Shown in pieces: positions 21,052 to 33,420 of a DNA stretch of 64,000 nt. This stretch comes from Bretschneidera sinensis. Its lineage: Eukaryota; Streptophyta; Magnoliopsida; Brassicales; Akaniaceae. The stretch lies in contig CM043697.1 of the NCBI GenBank assembly GCA_023935145.1, positions 55,323,001 through 55,387,000 of the forward strand. Direction: 5' to 3'. A program made the translations under genes and the position numbers. The notes under the pieces were generated by a model, which was not told where the DNA came from, searched no databases, and saw only the letters and a program-made list of their open reading frames with translations. Every line of letters starts with the position of its first letter. Position 1 is the stretch's first letter.

Positions 21052-24000
21052 TATGGGTAAGCATGGAACCCTATTGACCCGTGAAACTGACCCAAACTGA
21101 TATAATGGGTTGGGTTAGGTTGAACCTTTTTAGAAGTTGAATTGGGTAGGATAAAATTTTTTGAACCCGATGGGTTGGTTTGGGTTCTAGGTTCAAAATT
21201 TTCAGCCCAACCCAAACCGATAAACTGGTCAAATATATAATTATATTTTTATATATATTTTATATTTATTAAATATAAAATGGTGTATAAATAATTATAG
21301 TATAATGTGTAAAATTATATGTAGCACAGTAGTAGTACTCCAAAGTCCAAACAGGTTATAGCCTAATGTAATTAGACAATACAATGATGGGTATTTTGGG
21401 AAAAAAAGTTATAATTCACTTGAAACCCTAGGCTCTCTCATTTAGAATTTTAGACATTCACGATCTCTTTCTTCTTCTCTCTCGTTGAGTCATTGCGGCT
21501 GATTTACAAGGCTTAGCTCTCTGCTTTAACAAAGCAAGGTATGCAGTCTTCCTTCTTGATTCCTCTGTTTGATTGTAATTCTTACTTTTTATCTTCTCTT
21601 TTTCTTTCTTTGAAGACATAAAAAAGGTTTAAATTAATCTTTTGATTAATATGAATGAAATCTGTTGTTTTTCATACTAACAGTAACAGACCAATTAATC
21701 AAATTTGCGAAAATATGGTTCACTCGTTCTTCTCGCCTCCTTTAGTAGCCTTGATCTTGCAGAGAACATTAGACATCTCTTCATGCTTCTTCTTTTACCT
21801 CGTGTATACCAAGCTTTCTTTTAGTTACCTTCGAATTTATAGCCTTTGATCTAGAACCCATCTGGACCAGATTCATACGCCTTCAACCCGACTCGACCCA
21901 TTTAACTTCTTGTATCCTTTTTTCCTCTTCCAGTACCCTTTAGTCATAATTTCCATTATTTGTGCTTTGGTTTCTTTGCTCTGCTTTCTCTCGTTAATTT
22001 CCCTCTATAAGAAAATAATTATAGAAGATAAAAAAATATATGAAAAGAGAGAGAGAGATAGGTGACAGATTGAAGGTTGGTTGATAAATGATGGTAATTT
22101 TATAATATAGTTGTATAAATGTTGGATATACGAAGACAATAATATAGTGAACTCTTATGTATGTACGCACAAGAAAACCACTAGCTCATGTGAAATCAGT
22201 ATCTCATGTATGTTGCTTATTTTTTATACAGGTGTCAACTGTCAAGTATGGCAGATAACCCCAAGGATACATCTTCAACATAAAAATAAAAAGTGCAGCT
22301 TCAAAGGAAAAGGTGAGTGACTCAAGCAAAAAACCTCATAAAAGAACTTCAAATGTGTGGGAACATTTTACTTTGATTGAAAGTGAGAAAGCTGAAAATG
22401 AGAGAGCTACATGCAACTATTGTGGGAAAACTTATGCTTATGACAGTAATAATGGTACTAGTACAATGTGGGAATATTTGAATAGGTGTAGTAAGTATCC
22501 TTATAATGTTAAGGGCAAGAAACAAAAGACTTTATCAGATTATCAAACTCTGGCAGAAGATGGTACTACTACTTTGAATGTTTCAGGTGTGGATTATTTG
22601 AGTTATGTTTGTTAGAATGGGGTATTGAGAAATTTTCACAATCACGGTTGATAATGCAACTTCCAATGATAAATCTTTAAAGTATATGACGAAGAGAATT
22701 AATCATTAGAATGGAAGTGTCTTGAACGATGAATTTCTTCATATGAGATGTTGTGCTCATATTTTAAACTTTGTTGGGAGTGATGGTTTGGAATATTGTA
22801 AGGACTCCATTGGTCTGATTTGTGATGCGGTGAAGTATGTGAGAGTTTCTCCGGTGAGGTTGGAAAATTTTTAAAAAATATACAAAGGAAGAGAAAATAT
22901 CAACCAAATGTCTTATATGCCTAGATGTTCCATTTAGGTGGAACTCAACTTATATAATGCTAGAAGCTGCACTTAAATTTCAAAAGGCTTTTGAATTGTT
23001 AGAAGAACAACAAGAATCACATTTTCTATCTCAAGTATAAAAGTTTGGTTCTCGATGAGAATGATTGGAAAAAAGTTCGTGCATTGGTAAAATTATTGAA
23101 AACTTTCTATGATGCTACTTTGCATTTTTCTGGTACTTTATATGTTACTTCTAATTCATTCTATAGTCAAATTGTTGGAATTGAATATATGTTGATTGAG
23201 TGGTCAAGAATAGAAGACCCATACTTGAGTTGATGGCTTTGAAGATGAAAGTAAAATTTGACAAGTATTGGGGGGATGTTGAGAAAATGAATATAATGTT
23301 GTTTATGGTAGTTGTTCTGAATCCTAGATTTAAATTAACATACATGAAGTTTTTAAGTCAAATTTATGAACTTAATGTTGCCATTGGGATGTGCAAAAAA
23401 GTGAAAGATACTTTGGTCAGGTTGTTTGATAATTATAGCTTGCTTTCTAATTCTTCATCTTCAAGTAGCAAATCAATTTCAAAGACTCAAAGTTCTAGTG
23501 AGATGAAAGTTTATTTTGTGAAAGATCCTTTTTTTGTGATGACAAGTCGATACAAAAGGCACCAAGAGGAAGAAACTAGTGTCGATAAATCGAAAGTGGA
23601 TATGTATTTGGATGATGCTGATGAAAAAGATAATGTGAAATTTGATATTTTGGATTGATGGAAAATTAATTCAAGTAAATACCCAATTCTTTCTTAAGTG
23701 ACAAGAGATGTGTTGGCAATGCCTATTTCTATAGTTTCTTCTAAATCAGTTTTTAGCATGAGTGGTCGTGATGTTTTTCGTAGCTCCTTGACTCCTAGAA
23801 TAGTGGAAGCTCTTATTTGTGCACAAGATTGGTTGCGAGCTTCACCAATACCAATCCATGTTGAAGAGAGTTTGGATGAGATTGAGAAATTTGAATCAAG
23901 TAATTAAGTTTTATAGTTTTATTTTTATAATTTTATAGGTTGCATTGTTTTTTATTTTTCATGTACTGATGTATCACTTATTTTTTTTAGAGTTACAGGT

Positions 24001-24717
24001 TCAACGGTGGAATCTGCTTTCCCTAAAGATTGATGGAATACCTCCATATTTTGGTAAGTTAGTTTGGATTGATATATATATATATATATGTCTCCTTTTT
24101 AATTTCTTCTTCCTAAGAATCCTCCAACAAAAAAAAAAATTAGTTTTCTCGATTTTCATTTGCTTTATGGTTTTTATTTGATGTATATGTTTGACATTTT
24201 ATAGGAATTAAATCATGAAGGTTTTAAGTCTGGTTTACAATCATTCTACAAAATTGAAAGAGTTTTGGTGTACTGTATGCTGAAAAGAGTTTTGTTGTAT
24301 GTTGAAAGAGTTTTGTTGTGCTTCTGCTCATCTCGTTTGGTTGGTGAAGTTTGTGCTGTATGATGGAAATAGTATCTGTTAATGCTTGTTTTCATAAGAA
24401 TTTCCAATATGTTAACAAAAGCACTGAATATTAGATTATATAAAGATTATGCACACAAATTTTACTTGCAATATATATGGATTTAGTTTTAGATTTAGTA
24501 GAATATATTTTTTGTTATGTAATATGTATGATTTAATTTTTTAGTAAAAAACATATATATAAACCCGGTGATCCAAACCGATTAGAATGGGTTGGAAAGA
24601 GTTGAGGTTGGATGGGTTCATAAGTTGGGTTGGGTTGTGATTTTTTCAACTCAATATGAATGAGTTGGGTTGAATTTTTAGGCTAACCTAACCCAAACCG
24701 ACCTATGCTCACCCCTA
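21052..24717 (+). mobile_element. hAT transposon nested in Tat-2 antisense gene
   Basis: About 3.67 kb. The ends are TATGGGTAAGCAT on the left and ATGCTCACCCCTA on the right, an inverted pair matching at 11 of 13 positions. The flanks are ACCATAGC (21044-21051) and ACCATAGT (24718-24725), the 8-bp duplication typical of hAT with one change. Subterminal regions are rich in GGGTTGGG on both strands, as in plant hAT elements, where such motifs bind transposase. It carries a broken transposase gene on the same strand. Confidence 0.93.
22248..23907 (+). pseudogene. hAT transposase, decayed
   Basis: Probable start MADNPKDTSS at 22248, after a 5' untranslated exon (about 21430-21538) and an intron (GTATGC at 21539 to TTATACAG at 22231). 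The BED zinc finger is at 22313-22510 (CNYCGK...), with the usual histidine replaced by Tyr in WEYLNRC. Sequence then jumps near 22610 directly to LEWGIEK-like wording, so the segment with the first catalytic aspartate (TDTWT region) is missing. VDNATSNDKS (22650), the middle domain (23045-23658) and the C-terminal dimerisation domain (VSSKSVFSMSGRDVFRSSL, 23730-23850) remain in broken frames. It is not active. Confidence 0.85.
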
Positions 24718-26637
24718 ACCATAGTAGTGAGGCTGAAGACTATTCTCCTTAGTTGAATCTCATGTTAAGCGAGTAGTTATAAACCCTAGTAGTGAGGCTG
24801 AAGATGAACCTACCCTGAATGACATTCAGGATGAAATGGCCGAGAGCACTAGAGAGATTGAGTTTAGGGCTGAAAAAATACCGAACACTTTGAAAGATGG
24901 GTAAAGTATAAGATCCCTGCTGAATACTCCCTTAGGAATTCTAATGTAAGAGAAAGGGTGTGTGACAATCCTAATAAGGATCATCCCTATGAGGTTTATG
25001 TGTACACCTAGGCACTGAAAGCTGGTTTAAGATTTCCCCTTCATCCTTTCATTCGTCTTGTTCTGACTTATGACAACATTGCCCTTGGTCAATTTGTTCC
25101 TAATTCGTTCCGTTTGATAGTATATATATGTGAAAGGGTTGGTGCATATCCGACCCTTGATATCTTCAAGAACATATTCTTATCCAGAGTGAGATGAACT
25201 ATGAGATTCCGCGGGTATGGGATCTCACTTTTTTTAAGAAAAAAAATTACGTTCATCCTTTAATGGTTTAGAGGAAAGAATTGTTAGGGACTTGGTGAAG
25301 GGATTCGTAGAGGCTTCCGAGTTCAACAGTAATACCAATCTAGCAAGGCTTATGCTTTATCCTCCTGAGGGTATACTTCTTACTATTCTTTTCTTTTAAG
25401 CATTTTTGACATGATCTTGAGTCTTATGATTTTTCCTTCTTGTGTAGACATGGCTTTGAGTCGTTCCCAGATCCTAAAGGCTGCTAAAAAGGCAAACCAA
25501 TGAGGTGATCTTAAAGCTGAAACCAGGAGCAAGTGCTTGAGAAAGAGAAAGCATGATTCTTCCAATTCTGAGAGTCATAAGACCAGCCACCAGTTGCTTC
25601 CTCGATCCTCGACCACTGGTTTTATGAGTCCTTCTCCGAGTATTACAGTTTTGGGGCTTGAATCCCCCAACACTCCGCCCGTGGCCACAGGGGTGTTCCA
25701 CCTGAACTGGTTCCAGAAGGTTATGGACTCGGTGATAAGAAGAGCTTAGATTGCTAGAGAGTGGTTGACATAGAGTATTCTTTCTCAGGACAAGGTCGAG
25801 CTTAGGGCCTTGGCCCCTGAAGTCCTCGCTCACTCCGTAGAGGAGCTGTAGGCCAAGGTGATGTTTCTTTTCTCCGACCTCCTACCTTTTTAGCTATAAT
25901 TTTGATACTTTAACCTTTCTAACATGTTCATTTTTTACCCTTCGTTTTACTCAACTAGCGTAGCAACGAAAGTGCTGATCCAACACTTTATCGAGGTCAA
26001 CAAGAGGTTAGAGGATCATCTAGCCCTCATTGTTGATTTGAAAGCTACTGTTCGGTCAAGGGACGAAGACCTTGAGCTTGTGAAGACTTAGTTAGCAAGC
26101 TCTCAGGAAACCTATGCCACTCTTGAAGCAAAGGTGGTTGGAGCCAAAGAGGAGGCCATTGAGGGTCAAGGCTTCAGATGCTTTAGCAGTAGAACGGGAG
26201 GCTGCAGGCCAATGAGCTTTGGATGACTTTCAGACCTCTGCGGAATATCGTATATAGCTAGACTTGGAGAGTGAAAAGTAGTACCTGAGCAGCTTCTTGG
26301 ATGCAAAAAAGGAAAACTATCCAGATGTTTCCTAGCCTAGACCTTTCAACAGTCGAGATATCTGAGCAGCTTTTTTATACAGTAGGGTCTTTCCCAGTTT
26401 GGGAGGAGTTTTCCTATTTTCCAAGGGTGAGACACTTCATTCCTTCTAAGTATGAGATCATACAGCCTGAATGTTCTTCCTTGTACTCTGGAGTTGAAAT
26501 ACCTTAATACTTGCTAGTGATAGGCAGTGAGTTTGATATGATCCTTCTTTCTTTCTTCATCGATCAGATCAGCATTCATCCTAAGAGCATCTTCATTATT
26601 GACTTTGTTAAAGGTTTGTACTCGCAGCGATGGTGCC

Positions 26638-27935
26638 TGATGAGAGTCATAAAATGCCTCTCAGCAGTGGTTAATTGTTAGGATTTTAGGATTGATCTCG
26701 GTCTTTATTGTGCTTTTATATGTTAATAACTCTAAAGTAATATTATTGGACCACTGACTAATTTCAGTGTAATTTATAGGTACTTTAAGTTTAAAAGAGA
26801 AAAAGAAACGATCGTTGCTTAAAAGACCAAGATCCCATGCTTCTAGAAGGACAAGATGGATTGCTTCCTGAATTGCGATCGAGCACACATCCCACATCGA
26901 GCAAGGTATTCTACAACGTATATTCGATCGAGCGCACATGCCGCGATAGAGCGCATGTGCGATCGATCGCACTCGAGCTGTGATCGAGCGCACCCGGACA
27001 GTATCCCACATCGGCTAGATAACACATAGCATTCCAGGAGTTTGCTTATATAAAGACCTACTCTGCTCAGCTGAAAACATCAACCAATCGGAGCTCTTCT
27101 AAGATTATCTTCTGAGATCATTAGAGTGACTCTAGAAGGCCTTTAGGAGTAAATCCAGAGGACCTTTAAGAGGAGTCCGAAGTATAAAATTTGGAGGGCA
27201 AGCTGAGGATGATCATTAAGAGGCCAGAGGCAACTCAAGGAGACATGAGCTCTATGGCCAGCTAATCTCCAAGCAAGGCGAAGAGATGAATCCCTAGGTG
27301 TAGTTGTTCTTATTTTCCTTTATTTGGTTCAGTTGTAGTTGGTATTATTTTTATCAAACATTGTTATGTTTTATTCTTTAATTTAATTTAGTAGATTATT
27401 TCATTAGTCCGGTGATTGCATGCTTCCTTTCTATATAAGTTCAGTCATGCTTTTCTTATGTGTATCTGTTTGGATGTGATTGAGTTTGGTAGACCTCTTT
27501 TATAGATTTGTCCATTGCTGCGGTATTGTCGTTAGATATATCATCGTCTTTGGATAATTTATAAGTTGGGTCATGTGTGCTTAAAAGTAGAGAATAATTC
27601 ATAACAATTACATTAGGATTTATAATTGCACTTTAATTGAATATATGCCGATTGCCTGATTGGGATGTGAAACTAGCAATTGAGATAAAAACAACTGAAT
27701 CAAGTTAAGATTAGAGCAACGAGCCTAGGGAGGATTTCCAGAACCTTGTTATTCTTAATTATATTTCCAACTCTATTTACACAATTACCCTTTTTCTCAA
27801 ACAAACTCAGATTCATTTAATCTTTTATCGTTTGTGTTAAGATTCACATCTTCCTTTATAATTAACTTGTTTCCCTGTGGAATCGACACCCCAAAACTAT
27901 ACTACAACTACCGCATTATGTTTTGGGCGTAATCA
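26638..27935 (+). repeat. 5' LTR of Athila-A
   Basis: Starts TGATGAGAGTCATAAAATGC and ends GGGCGTAATCA. It contains a cluster of CGATCGAGCGCAC-like motifs at about 26870-26995 and a TATA-like TATATAAAG at 27047. It lacks about 21 bases with one motif copy that the 3' LTR has. Confidence 0.95.
27047..27055 (+). promoter_or_regulatory. TATA box of Athila-A LTR
   Basis: TATATAAAG, repeated at about 35448-35456 in the 3' LTR, downstream of the CGATCGAGCGCAC motif cluster and CCCACATCGGCTAG. Position and context fit the core promoter of the element. Confidence 0.65.
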
Positions 27936-27940
27936 AATTT

Positions 27941-27958
27941 TGGCACCGTTGCAGGGGA
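27941..27958 (+). other. Primer-binding site of Athila-A
   Basis: TGGCACCGTTGCAGGGGA lies five bases after the LTR end. It is close to the Athila consensus TGGCGCCGTTGCCGGGGA, described as complementary to tRNA-Asp. Confidence 0.8.
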
Positions 27959-28166
27959 AACGTGCTTTAGTACAAGGAAGTTTGTCAACTTTTGACATAA
28001 CAATAGAAGAATTGTAAATAATTTCTTTCAGCATTTTATTTGATATTTTGTGATCTTGCATGTCCAGATATAGGGACACTTTGGGTAGATTCGCCTGTAG
28101 GCCTGTGCTAGAGACAGAAGGAACCTTTTTAAACCCTTTGTTTGATAACCATCTGGTCCTGAGGAA

Positions 28167-29399
28167 ATGAGTGAACACGAGGATCAACCTACTAGGACCC
28201 TTGAGGATTACCTCCACCCTACACGCACAACCACACCATCTTGCATCATGTTTCCAGCCAACATTCCCCAATTAGATCTTAGAACAAGGATGATACAGTT
28301 ACTCCCTACATTTTATGGCATGGAAAATGAGAACCCATATGTGCACATTAGGGAGTTTGAGGAAGTAGCCGCAACTTTCCATGATCAAGGTGCAACTGCT
28401 GACATTGTGCGACTTAAGTTCTTTCCTTTTGCTTTGAAGGATAGAGCTAAGAGTTGGCTATACTCACTTAGACCACGATCTATTGGGTCGTGGACTGAGA
28501 TGACTCAGGCCTTCTTTAACAAGTACTTCCCTCAACATAAGACTAATGCGTTGAAAAGACAAATCTCCACCTTTGCACAAAAGGAAAACGATACTTTATA
28601 TCAGTCTTGGGAGAAATTTAAAGAGCTGTTGAGTATGTGCCCACACCATAGGTATGAAAATTGGCGTTTAGTGAGCTATTTCTATGAGGGTCTTACCTAT
28701 AGAGAACGCCAATTTGTAGAGATGATGTGCAATAGGGAATTTATGAAAAAAGACCCCGATGAGGCTATTGAATACCTCAATGAGCTTGCTGAAAAAGCTC
28801 ATACATGGACTGGACCTAGTGCTACTGAAAGCACGAATAGGTCACGACCTATAAGAAATCCCAGTGGTGAAGGGATATACCATCTTAGGGAAGAAGACAA
28901 CCTGAAAGCTAAGGTTGAAATGCTCACTAGGGAGTTAGAGGCATTGAAAACGAATGGCTCAAAGCAAACACATGTGGCTAATCATGCCGAGTCTTTAGAG
29001 CCATGTTTTGTGTGTGGCAGGGTAGATCACCTCCTCCAAGAATGCCCCATATTTGTTGATATGAGAGGGCTGTATGAGGAACAATGTAATGCCTTAGGCA
29101 TGTACAAGAAGCCTCTTGCACCTTTCTCTAACACTTATAACCCGGGGTGGCGAAATCACCCCAACTTCAGCTGGAAATCTGAAAACCAGCATATGCAGCC
29201 CCCTAGATCATCCCCTGCACCTTATCATGCACCCTTATCCTCTAGGAACTCCTTAGAAGACACCTTACAGGCCTTTATAGAGGCACAAGGTAAGACAAAC
29301 CAAAGGTTTGAGGCATTATTTACACAGGTGATGGAAGAGAATAGAGAAACTAGGAGCCAAGTGTCTAAGTTAATAAGCTCCTCAAGTATGACTGAGTGA
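28167..29399 (+). CDS. gag: Athila-A gag protein
   Basis: An open frame of 410 residues from the first ATG after the primer-binding site. The retrotransposon gag (capsid) domain is at about residues 45-215, with PYVHIREFEEV, DRAKSWLYSL, FFNKYFPQHKT and LYQSWEKFKELL. A predicted coiled region (KVEMLTRELEAL) is followed by one zinc knuckle, CFVCGRVDHLLQECP, at about residues 283-297 that would bind RNA. The tail contains GWRNHPNFSW, a conserved Athila motif. No stop or frameshift is seen, so a capsid protein could still be made. It ends just before the protease frame. Confidence 0.9.
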   Translation: MSEHEDQPTRTLEDYLHPTRTTTPSCIMFPANIPQLDLRTRMIQLLPTFYGMENENPYVHIREFEEVAATFHDQGATADIVRLKFFPFALKDRAKSWLYSLRPRSIGSWTEMTQAFFNKYFPQHKTNALKRQISTFAQKENDTLYQSWEKFKELLSMCPHHRYENWRLVSYFYEGLTYRERQFVEMMCNREFMKKDPDEAIEYLNELAEKAHTWTGPSATESTNRSRPIRNPSGEGIYHLREEDNLKAKVEMLTRELEALKTNGSKQTHVANHAESLEPCFVCGRVDHLLQECPIFVDMRGLYEEQCNALGMYKKPLAPFSNTYNPGWRNHPNFSWKSENQHMQPPRSSPAPYHAPLSSRNSLEDTLQAFIEAQGKTNQRFEALFTQVMEENRETRSQVSKLISSSSMTE

Positions 29400-29480
29400 G
29401 GTAAGTTCCCTTCCCAAACTCAGTCCATACCTCATGGTCAACATATGGCATAAGAAAACCTGAAAGATGTAAATGCCATT

Positions 29481-30554
29481 GTGACCCGAAGTGGTAAGTC
29501 ACTACACATCCCACCAATGAATGTATCCGAGGATGTAGAAAAGAGTCAAACTAGTAGTAATACTGAACTGACCAAAGACCCTGAACTGACCAAAAGTCCT
29601 GTTAAGGCACCATACCATCAAGCCTTAAAGTCAAACAAGAAAAATATGGACTTAAACAATGAAATCCTCGAGAACTTAAGACAAATGAAACTCAATCTTC
29701 CTCTTTTGCATGTGATTAAACAAGTGCCTACCTATGAAAAAGTTCTCAAGGATTTATGCACAATTAAGAGGAGACACCATGTCAAGAAAACTACATTCCT
29801 AACTGAGCAAGTTAGTGCTTTAATTGAGGAAAGAATTCCCCCAAAATACAAGGATCCAGGCTGTCCTACCATTGCTTGCAGCATTGGAAATCATGAGGTT
29901 GGACAAGCCTTACTAAATCTAGGAGCCAGTGTGAACCTGACGCCATTTTCTATTTATGTACAGCTAGGTTTAGGGGAAATCAAACCAACCAGTGTGGTGT
30001 TACAGTTGGCTGACCGTTCAGTCAAAGTACCCCGGGGTGTGGTAGAGGATGTGTTGATTCAGATTGACAAATTTTATTATTCTATTGATTTTCTAATCCT
30101 TGACACAACTTCTGCTGTTGACACTAACTCGAAAATTCCTTTGATTTTGGGTAGACCTTTCCTTGCTACTGCAAATGCTCTAATTAATTACAGGAATGGA
30201 CTTATGAAGCTGTCTTTTGGAAACATGACCTTAGAAGTGAACATTTTCAATGTTGCAAAACAGCCCAAAAATGAGGATGAAAATCACCAGTTATATATGC
30301 TCGAGTCACTCATCAATGAGGGAGTTTCTATGGCTCATGATTTTGATCCTTTTAAGAATTTTCTTGTTAATTTTGAGATTGATTTATTTGATGATAAAAC
30401 TGATGTAATCGATATTTGTGCTGTTTTTGACAAATCTCAGGATTATGACACCCGCCCATGGCAACCAAGGTTCGAAGAGTTGCTTGAAAGAAGTGAAAAA
30501 CAAACCCCCTCAAGTGTGGCAGCACCTAAAGTCGACTTTGAAACCACTACCTAA
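29481..30554 (+). pseudogene. Athila-A aspartic protease region
   Basis: Same frame as gag but separated from it by several stops (29397-29475). The open frame has 357 residues. The protease domain lies at about residues 115-250: IPPKYKDPGCPTI, then LLNLGASVNLTPFS, where Athila enzymes have DLGAS, so the catalytic aspartate is asparagine. PLILGRPFLATANALI closes the domain. The frame drifts out near 30535, where an extra base separates it from the RT frame. The protease would be inactive. Confidence 0.85.
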
Positions 30555-33420
30555 GGGTTTAAAGCATGCATTTCTCGGTCCAGGTGATACTTTTCCTGTT
30601 ATTATTTCATCTGAATTATCTGAGACCCAACATGAGAAACTGATTCAGACCTTAATTGCACATAAATCAGCCTTAGGATGGAGCATGGCTGATTTGAAGG
30701 GAATTAGTCCCCTGATCTGCTCCAATAAAATAAATTTGGATGAAGGAACCAGTCCTCGTAGAGACCCTCAACGTAGACTTAACCCCACTATGAAAGAAGT
30801 AGTGAAAAATGAAGTGCTGAAACTGTTAGATGTGGGTATTATATATCCCATAGCTGATAGTAAATGGGTAAGTCCTACACAAGTCCTTCCCAAAAAGTCC
30901 GGAGTCACTGTGGTAATGAATGACCTAGGAGAGTTAGTCCCTACCAAACTTGTGACCGGGTGGCATATGTGCATTGATTACAGAAAATTAAATGATGCCA
31001 CCCGGAAAGACCATTTCCCACTCCCTTTTATTGATCAAATTCTTGAGCGTGTAGCTGGTCACCCTTTTTACTGTTTCTTAGATGGTTATTCTGGCTATTA
31101 TCAGATAGAAATTGCATTAGAAGACCAGGATAAAACCACTTTTACTTGTCTCTTTGGCACTTATGCTTTTTGTAGAATGCCATTTGGATTATGTAATGCC
31201 CCTGCCACTTTTCAACGTTGCATGATGAGTATTTTTAGTGACATGGTTGAAAATTGCATGGAGGTTTTTATGGATGACCTGACTATTTTTGGATCTTCAT
31301 TTGATACATGCTTAATGAATTTGGAAAGAGTATTAATTCGATGTGAGGAAAAAGAATTGGTTTTAAACTGGGAAAAATGTCATTTCATGGTCCCATCCGG
31401 TATTGTCTTAGGGCATATTGTCTCTTCTAAAGGAATAGAGGTTGATCAATCTAAGATTGAATTAATCTCTAAATTGCCTACACCTAAGACAATAAAGGAT
31501 GTGAGATCTTTCCTTGGTCATGCTGGCTTTTATAGGAGGTTTGTACAAAAATTTTCCAACATATCTAGACCATTATGTGCCCTCCTAGTTAAAGATGCCC
31601 CATTTGAGTGGACTCCAACTTGTCAAGAAGCTTTTAAAACACTGATTGGCAAGCTTACTTCAGCACCTATAATGCAGTCACTTGATCGGAATTTACCCTT
31701 TGAAATCATGTGTGATGCTAGTGACTATGCTATAGGTGCTGTTGTTGGACAACGAAGAGAGGGAAAACCATTTGTAATTTACTATACTAGTAAGACTTTA
31801 AATAGTGCTCAAATGAATTACTCCACAACTGAAAAAGAATTACTAGCTGTAGTATTTGCTTTGGATAAATTTCGTGCATATTTAATTGGCTCTCCTATCC
31901 TTATTTTTACAGATCATGTAGCCCTTAAGTACCTTCTTACAAAGAAGGATGCTAAGGCACGCCTAATCCGATGGATCCTACTCCTACAAGAATTCGACAT
32001 CACCATCAAAGACAAGAAAGGAGTAGAGAATGTAGTAGCAGACCATCTTTCAAGGCTCACATTTGAGGACACGTCTGATAACATGCCGATCAAAGATGAC
32101 TTTCCTGATGAGCATTTACTTGCTGTTACTGCCTTACCATGGTTTGCTCACATTATGAATTACTTGGTTATAGGTTAGATACTTGTGGATTGGAGCACTC
32201 AAGACAAGAGGAAATTTTTATATGAGGTACATAAGTTTTATTGGGATGACCTCTATCTTTTCAAGTACTGCCCGGACCAAATTCTAAGGTGTTGCATCCC
32301 TAATGAAGAGATTGCACGTGTCTTAGAATTTTGTCATTCCCTAGCTTGTGGAGGCCACTTTTCAATGAAAAAAACCGCTGCAAAAATTTTGCAATGTGGA
32401 TTTTATTGGCCTACTTTGTTTAAGGTTACAAACACCTATTGTCACTCATGTGAAAGGTGTCAAAAGTTAGGAGCTGTGTCTCAGCGAAATATGATACCCT
32501 TAAACCCCATTTTAATAATTGAAATCTTTGATTGTTGAGGCATCGATTTTATGGGACCCTTTCCTCCTTCTTTTGGATACCTATATATCATTGTGGCAAT
32601 AGACTATATATCTAAGTGGGTAGAGGCAGTAGCTTGCCGAAGCAATGATAATAGAACGGTACTTAAATTTCTTAAAGAAAATGTGTTATCTCGATTTGGT
32701 ACACCACGTGCTATAATTAGTGATCAAGGTACACATTTTTGCAACCGTTCTTTTGAAGATTTGATGCGAAAATATGGGGTGTTAGATAAAATTTCTACTG
32801 CTTATCATCCTCAGACTAGTGAGCAAGTAGAGCTTGCTAATAGGGAGATTAAACAAATTCTAGAAAAAACGGTTAACCCGGATCGCAAGGATTGGTCTTT
32901 GAGACTAGTTGATGCTCTTTGGGCCTACTGTACAGATTTTAAAACTCCCTTAGGTATGTCACCTTATCAGCTTGTTTATGGAAAGCCTTGCCACTTACCT
33001 GTAGAGCTCGAGCATCGAGCATATTGGGCAATCAAATCTTTTAATTTTGACATAGGAGAAGCAGGTAAGCTTCGGAAATATCAATTGACCGAGTTGGAGG
33101 AACTAAGAAACGATGCTTATGAGAGCTCTAGAATCTATAAGTATAAAATGAAAATATTCCATGATAAAAATATTTTGAGAAAAACGTTTAAACCTAATGA
33201 TCGGGTGTTCTTATACGAATCTAGACTCCATAAGCATCCTGGTAAACTTCGGTCGAGACCAGCCCTTTTGTAGTGAAAACTGTTTTTGAAAATGGGGCGG
33301 TAGAAATTGAAGATACTAAGGATGGTCGAATTTTCAAAGTCAATGGTCAACGACTTAAAATCTTAGTCGATAGACAAGATTCAGAAGTGGAAGACATTCC
33401 GCTTATGGATCCGGTCTAAG
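30418..33420 (+). pseudogene. pol: Athila-A pol: reverse transcriptase, RNase H, integrase
   Basis: One frame from about 30545 to 33273. RT: MCIDYRKLNDATRKDHFPLP, FLDGYSGYYQI, MPFGLCNAPATF, VFMDDLTIFG (catalytic aspartates kept). RNase H: MCDASDYAIGAV, TEKELLAVV, FTDHVALKYL. Integrase: HHCC (HSLACGGHF...CERCQKLG), [19 protein letters not shown] and QVELANREI (DDE kept). It is interrupted by TAG at 32176-32178 and TGA at 32536-32538, both in frame. A small frameshift near 33265 moves the last 50 residues ([16 protein letters not shown]) to another frame ending at 33420. It is nearly intact but nonfunctional as read. Confidence 0.9.

Larger units (their letters stand above)
20956..26300 (+). 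pseudogene. Antisense gene of Tat-2, interrupted by hAT
   Basis: Plus strand, opposite to Tat-2 pol. The first coding piece starts at 20956 (MSFIGSSFNSSQAEE, Ser/Glu-rich). It is cut by the hAT insertion at 21052-24717 and resumes at 24726 with a tandemly repeated SEAED stretch. Then come IPAEYSLRNS, LKAGLRFPLHPF and IALGQFVPNSFRL (24910-25130), the same PF04195-like core as in Tat-1. A 77-base intron fits 25371-25447 (GTATAC...TGTGTAG). A basic Ser/Pro segment (25450-25740) and a charged coiled coil (VNKRLEDHLALIVDLKATV, about 26000-26200) follow. Several stops are present. The function is unknown. Confidence 0.75.

Noticed and set aside
26661..27025. Cys/Arg-rich minus-strand frames (also 35041-35428)
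   Set aside because: They come from the GATCGAGCGCAC motif cluster in the Athila-A LTRs and appear in both LTR copies. Nothing suggests coding.
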